In this document: positions 5,659-8,137 of the stretch, piece after piece
How positions within the stretch are numbered: the stretch's first letter is position 1
Layout of the letters: each line of letters opens with the position of its first letter
Assembly: GCA_001593845.1 (NCBI GenBank)
Contig: LUCF01000033.1
Location: 1-8,137, forward strand
Direction of reading: 5' to 3'
Source of the DNA: Candidatus Bathyarchaeota archaeon B63
Lineage (GTDB): Archaea > Thermoproteota > Bathyarchaeia > Bathyarchaeales > DTEX01
DNA: 8,137 bases
Notes under the pieces: model-generated
What the model was told of the DNA's origin: nothing
Databases searched by the model: none
What the model saw: only the letters and a program-made list of their open reading frames with translations
Program-made: the position numbers and the translations under genes

Positions 5659-5871
5659 TTATAGCATCAAAATGCTCATGGGTTTACGAGGGTTAGATGT
5701 TCTCTGGAGATTTGAACCTTTATAGTAGTATGGTTTTCTTTCTGTGTAATTTACTCTTGGTTGAGAAGCCTTAACTAAAACGTGGTCTCTCCACGACGTG
5801 AGGAGCTGAACTACTGCCAGAAGCTTTACCCCGGGATCCACTCTTACGCTAATTGCAGTAAAAACGATCAT
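5659..5871 (-). pseudogene. 70-codon ORF, possible N-terminal remnant of a DUF4932-like protein
   Basis: The frame starts with ATG at 5871 and ends with TAA at 5661-5659. Residues 7-26 (ISVRVDPGVKLLAVVQLLTS) resemble the V-x-V-D-P-x-V-x-L-L-x-V-V-Q-x-L start that I associate with DUF4932 proteins, which are several hundred residues long. After about residue 45 the sequence turns basic and tyrosine-rich and then stops, and I found no clear continuation in the other frames of 5521-5658. That suggests a decayed or truncated gene. TTTTAAA (minus, 5907-5901) is placed for near-leaderless initiation at about 5878, so it may still be expressed as a short protein. A hairpin AGCAT-CAAA-ATGCT at 5662-5675 lies over its end. 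Random ORF is the alternative. Confidence 0.35.
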
Positions 5872-5917
5872 TCTTTTCAGTTAATTTAGTCCAGTTCAAG
5901 TTTAAAATGAATTTTCA

Positions 5918-5944
5918 CGTCTCTTTGAGACGCCGTAATAACGG
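5918..5944. repeat. Two adjacent short hairpins
   Basis: CGTCTC-TTT-GAGACG (5918-5932, 6-bp stem, 3-nt loop) is followed directly by CCGT-AATA-ACGG (5933-5944). They lie in the non-coding stretch between the small minus-strand ORF and the acetyltransferase gene. They may be part of an untranslated RNA or a stop for transcription from either side; no T-tract follows. Confidence 0.35.
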
Positions 5945-6025
5945 TCCTCCCGCCCCAATGTTAATCAGTCTTGCGTAGAGTTGGCCAAACTACTTCCTTG
6001 CACGGTGAGCTAGCAGAATCTTTTT

Positions 6026-6033
6026 CTTTATAC
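6026..6033 (+). promoter_or_regulatory. TATA-like box for the GNAT gene
   Basis: CTTTATAC follows a T-rich run (6020-6025). Initiation about 26 nt downstream would fall near 6055, leaving a leader of about 75 nt before the GTG at 6130. The start of the 23-codon ORF at 6044 is too close to this box to be on that transcript. Confidence 0.35.
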
Positions 6034-6043
6034 ACAAGCGAAG

Positions 6044-6115
6044 ATGAATCTTTCAGATGATACCGTTTTGACACTTGTGGATGCATGTGAGGAGGCAATC
6101 GCTAATCCGCCTTAA
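6044..6115 (+). CDS. Hypothetical 23-residue ORF upstream of the GNAT gene
   Basis: ATG at 6044 to TAA at 6113-6115 encodes an acidic, helix-prone peptide (MNLSDDTVLTLVDACEEAI at its start). It ends 14 nt before the GTG of the next gene and is in another frame. No SD lies before it. It could be a leader peptide, a gene remnant or chance; I do not recognise it. Confidence 0.12.
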   Translation: MNLSDDTVLTLVDACEEAIANPP

Positions 6116-6129
6116 CAATTAGGGGGGTT

Positions 6130-6825
6130 GTGGCGGATTTAAAAAGGGGAAAAGGCATAATTCTATTCGTGGTTTTTAATAGATGGAGCGTTAGGTTTTC
6201 GATGTCTCAGACTGAATTATACATCGTCGACGTCGTTGAGGGAGGTGTCCACGAGAGGTACTTGTACAGGTGCCTCGCGCCCATGCCTTATAGGAAGTAT
6301 GAGCGGCGCCGTCGATACTTAGAGTCCGCAGTGCCGGGTGGGCTTCGTAAGAAGATACTCTTCTATCAGGGCTCCGCAGTCGGCCAGATTGAGTATGCCC
6401 CAGCTGAGGCTTCGGGCTATCCGATATTCGGCGGGAACGCGGTAGTCCTGAACTGCATTTGGGTCTTAAGGAGGGCTAAGGGCCACCGCTTCGGAAGGCT
6501 CCTCATGAATGAGATGATGAGGGACTATGCTAATGCCGATTGCTTCGCCACTGTGGGCTTGGAGGATCACTGGAGTGGATGGTTGAGGAAGGAGCACATG
6601 GAGTATCTAGGCTTCAGGTCGATAGACTCGATCACTGTTTCGCATAGGGTTAAGCATCCAGACAGGCGGTTCAAGATCCATCTTATGTGGATTCCAAATA
6701 GGTCAGATGAGCCGCCGTCATGGAGAAGAATAGACCTCTTAAGGGGCGTGGACTTCTGTATGGCTCATCCGCTTTACCGGGCTAAGAGTGTAAGAATGGA
6801 AGAGATACTCCAGCGGGTCATGTGA
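6130..6825 (+). CDS. GNAT-family N-acetyltransferase
   Basis: A 231-residue protein with a GNAT core. The strand GSAVGQIEYAPAEASGYP (81-98) leads into VVLNCIWVLRRAKGHRFG (105-122) and the helix RLLMNEMM. The stretch RRAKGHRFG is the acetyl-CoA pyrophosphate loop, a variant of the (Q/R)xxGx(G/A) motif. FATVGLEDHWSGWLRKEHMEYLGFR (139-163) gives the strand-helix after motif A. The wording QIEYAP...NCIWVL is shared with a bacterial and archaeal subgroup; its substrate is unknown to me. The C-terminal 60 residues (HRVKHPDRRFKIHLMW onward) form an extra region that may help bind substrate. GTG at 6130 follows AGGGGGG with only two bases between, which is tight. ATG at 6202 (residue 25, MSQTELYIVD) is a credible alternative and would remove a basic, hydrophobic leader. 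It stands alone on this strand. Confidence 0.83.
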   Translation: MADLKRGKGIILFVVFNRWSVRFSMSQTELYIVDVVEGGVHERYLYRCLAPMPYRKYERRRRYLESAVPGGLRKKILFYQGSAVGQIEYAPAEASGYPIFGGNAVVLNCIWVLRRAKGHRFGRLLMNEMMRDYANADCFATVGLEDHWSGWLRKEHMEYLGFRSIDSITVSHRVKHPDRRFKIHLMWIPNRSDEPPSWRRIDLLRGVDFCMAHPLYRAKSVRMEEILQRVM

Positions 6826-6857
6826 CTCTGAACTTGACTTTTCGATGGGGGTCTACA

Positions 6858-6887
6858 GGAGGTATGCCTCCGCTGCGTATTTACGCA
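6858..6887 (+). terminator. Two tandem hairpins after the GNAT gene
   Basis: GGAGG-TATG-CCTCC (6858-6871) is followed after two bases by TGCGTA-TT-TACGCA (6874-6887), both perfect. A T-rich stretch begins about 15 nt later (TGTTTGTTTGG and TATCTTTT). They lie 33 nt after the GNAT stop between converging genes, so a role in ending that transcript is likely. Confidence 0.45.
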
Positions 6888-6943
6888 TCATCCTGAGGGA
6901 TGTTTGTTTGGTCCTTGTTGGAATATCTTTTCCAGATGTGAAG

Positions 6944-6970
6944 CCTCGCCCCTTTATTTGGAAGGCGAGG
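6944..6970 (-). terminator. Hairpin after the CofE-like gene
   Basis: Arms CCTCGCC (6944-6950) and GGCGAGG (6964-6970) pair perfectly around a 13-nt loop, eight bases past the stop of the minus-strand gene. No T-tract follows on that strand, so it may protect the 3' end rather than terminate. Confidence 0.4.
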
Positions 6971-6978
6971 TTCAAGCG

Positions 6979-7878
6979 TCATTTAACGAGGAGTTTAAGG
7001 AGCCACTTTAAGCCTAGAATCTTGACGGAGCTCTTCACAGTCTCTTTGACCGCTATTCTCACGGCTTCCGGTTTGAGCTGATAGTCCGATATTCCTTCCT
7101 CACTCTTAACGTATTTGTACCCCCTTATTATGACGGCTGGTATGCCTTCATTCGTTTGCCCCATCAGCAAGGCTGAGGCGCAGGCTATCTCGTGGGCAAC
7201 GCAATCCACCCCGCCAAACTTTGGCTTACCATACAAGTCGGGTTCACCGAGGTTCCTTGAGACAACCTCTATGCCTGAAGATCCTCTCGCAAAATCCAGG
7301 GACCCGAATGAAATCCACATCTCGGTGTCAGTTATGATGACGGCTACCTCTTTCCCAGTTAGCTCCAATATTCTGTCTCTGATTTCCTTAGCGAATTTGT
7401 CCGGGTTCTCCGGCGGGACGCTTGCCACGCCTACTGGGTGGTTCGAGGTATCCAAGCCAGCGCTGCTGTAGATCTGGCCGCCCCTTCTAACGATCAGCTT
7501 GTATGGGGATTTCTCCGCGGCTTCGTAGGCTCTGGCAGGATTCTTCGACATCCTTTCTATGTTGATCACGCCCTTCTCGACCAGTTTTGAGAATGGAAGC
7601 ACGAAGAGTATTTCGTCGCTGTTGTCGAGGACTGCTTGGATGAAACGTGGATCCCCACCGGTCTTCTCGGCGATTTTAAGAGCTTTCCTAGAAGGCTTAA
7701 TCCCGTCCAACCTAACTAGAAGATTGTAAGCCTTCGAGATTATTTTGCTGGTTATAACCACGATGTCACCGTCATTTAAGCCGCCGGCCACCTTCGAAGC
7801 GCTTTCCAGTATCAGCTTTACCAAGTCATCCCCAGGCTTAACCTCAGGCAACCTCAAACCAAACATCTCAACCTTCAT
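6979..7878 (-). CDS. CofE-like F420-0:gamma-glutamyl ligase family protein
   Basis: CofE adds one or two glutamates to coenzyme F420-0 using GTP and a divalent metal. This 299-residue protein has the family plan: GDIVVITSKIISKA (37-50), KPSRKALKIAEKTGGDPRFI (61-80), SSAGLDTSN (138-146), VAVIITDTE (178-186), NEGIPAVIIRGYKY (243-256). Asp143 and Asp184-Thr185 lie at the spacing of the metal-binding residues I recall in the Archaeoglobus enzyme. Two things differ. The canonical ITDTFGRPWRxGQxDVA is here ITDTEMWISFGSLDFA. There are also about 35 extra residues around 92-126, making it longer than the usual ~250. It may be a paralogue with another acceptor than F420-0, so I give no gene symbol. 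ATG at 7878 has no clear SD. A TATA-like TTATTTAA at 7968-7961 (minus) would give a leader of roughly 55 nt. Confidence 0.82.
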   Translation of the reverse strand: MKVEMFGLRLPEVKPGDDLVKLILESASKVAGGLNDGDIVVITSKIISKAYNLLVRLDGIKPSRKALKIAEKTGGDPRFIQAVLDNSDEILFVLPFSKLVEKGVINIERMSKNPARAYEAAEKSPYKLIVRRGGQIYSSAGLDTSNHPVGVASVPPENPDKFAKEIRDRILELTGKEVAVIITDTEMWISFGSLDFARGSSGIEVVSRNLGEPDLYGKPKFGGVDCVAHEIACASALLMGQTNEGIPAVIIRGYKYVKSEEGISDYQLKPEAVRIAVKETVKSSVKILGLKWLLKLLVK

Positions 7879-7956
7879 AGAATCGTAACAACCCCGGAAT
7901 AGCGACTATCACAACTACGACCGCGCATACCTATGATCTCCCTATTCTTCTTTCGT

Positions 7957-7968
7957 TCTTAAATAAGA
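7957..7968. promoter_or_regulatory. Bidirectional TATA-like sequence
   Basis: TTCTTAAATAAG is near-palindromic. Read minus it offers TTATTTAA for the cofE-like gene; read plus it offers TTAAATA, with initiation expected near 7988 at the right-edge gene. Between 7879 and 7956 I see nothing else. Confidence 0.4.
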
Positions 7969-7974
7969 TTTTGT

Positions 7975-8137
7975 GCTGGCCTCCCAGAGTGGCTGCTTGA
8001 GGAGATAAGGAAGATCACCGAGTTCCCCGGGTACCATGTGTTTCTGAGGAGGTATGAGCTCCCCGTTCTAGGCAGGAGGATGGACGTCGACATCTTCAAC
8101 AGGGTCATATTCGAGGTTGAGGTTGATGGGGCGGAGG
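7975..8137 (+). CDS. Unidentified protein, 5' part only, cut by right edge; start unclear
   Basis: An open frame runs from 7963, after a TAA at 7960-7962, to the edge. From 7984 it reads as a convincing protein: PEWLLEEIRKITEFPGYHVF, then LRRYELPVLGRRMDVDIFNR and VIFEVEVDGAE. The codon use (AGG, GAG, third-base C/G) matches the neighbours. No ATG, GTG or TTG lies in frame before GTG at 8038. The expected initiation site near 7988 falls inside the protein-like stretch, so a leaderless CTG (7993) or other rare start, the GTG at 8038, or a single-base error upstream are the options. The run of RxxDVDIF followed by FEVEV resembles the core of PD-(D/E)xK nuclease-like folds, with Glu where Lys is usual; that is only a hint. 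Confidence 0.5.

Noticed and set aside
5636..5668. tRNA-like start: GGGTCCG, then a D-arm with GCTA/TAGC stem
   Set aside because: The D-loop lacks the GG pair (AG instead), no anticodon arm of 5 bp follows, and no T-arm or complementary acceptor end is found downstream. The AGATTTGAACC at 5703-5713 does not form a T-arm on either strand.
6845..7081. Plus-strand ORF of 78 codons
   Set aside because: Its second half is antisense to the CofE-like gene and its first half spans the hairpins; no resemblance to any family.
7115..7471. Plus-strand ORF of 118 codons
   Set aside because: Antisense to the conserved part of the CofE-like gene.

Overview
The window looks archaeal. Evidence: an archaeal-type phosphopantetheine adenylyltransferase, a thiolase directly followed by a DUF35 zinc-ribbon/OB-fold partner, a CofE-type (F420 ligase) enzyme, a COG2521-like methyltransferase and a DUF763 protein. 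TATA-like boxes (ATTTAAG, TTTAAAA, TTAAATA) lie about 30-50 nt before several starts. AGG/AGA arginine and ATA isoleucine codons are common, and many genes start with TTG. A thermophilic TACK-type archaeon is my best guess; nothing here fixes the phylum. I see no IS element, CRISPR array, rRNA or convincing tRNA.

Left part (1-3010): a DUF763 gene runs off the left edge on the minus strand, and coaD lies upstream of it on the same strand. A 144-nt AT-rich divergent promoter region separates coaD from two plus-strand genes: an ECF-type S-component membrane protein and a type II pantothenate kinase. Together these read as a coenzyme A salvage group: import of a vitamin (pantothenate is the obvious candidate), phosphorylation, then adenylylation of phosphopantetheine. 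This stands out because the usual archaeal route goes through pantoate kinase and phosphopantothenate synthetase and does not use pantothenate kinase.

Middle part (3119-5516, minus strand): a thiolase and a DUF35 protein form a tight pair 4 nt apart. A hairpin plus T-rich stretch and two DNA palindromes follow, then a COG2521-like SAM methyltransferase. No HMG-CoA synthase lies next to the thiolase, so the link to the mevalonate pathway is open.

Gap 5517-6129: about 610 bp without a confident gene. It holds the thiolase promoter, several inverted repeats, a 70-codon minus-strand ORF that resembles the N-terminus of a DUF4932-like protein (possible remnant), and a 23-codon plus-strand ORF.

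Right part (6130-8137): a GNAT-family acetyltransferase (plus) converges on a divergent CofE-like protein (minus), with three hairpins between them. A bidirectional promoter region separates cofE from a plus-strand gene cut by the right edge, whose start codon is unclear. Five of the eight complete, confidently called genes (or their best available start) use TTG or GTG, and so does the left-edge DUF763 gene.
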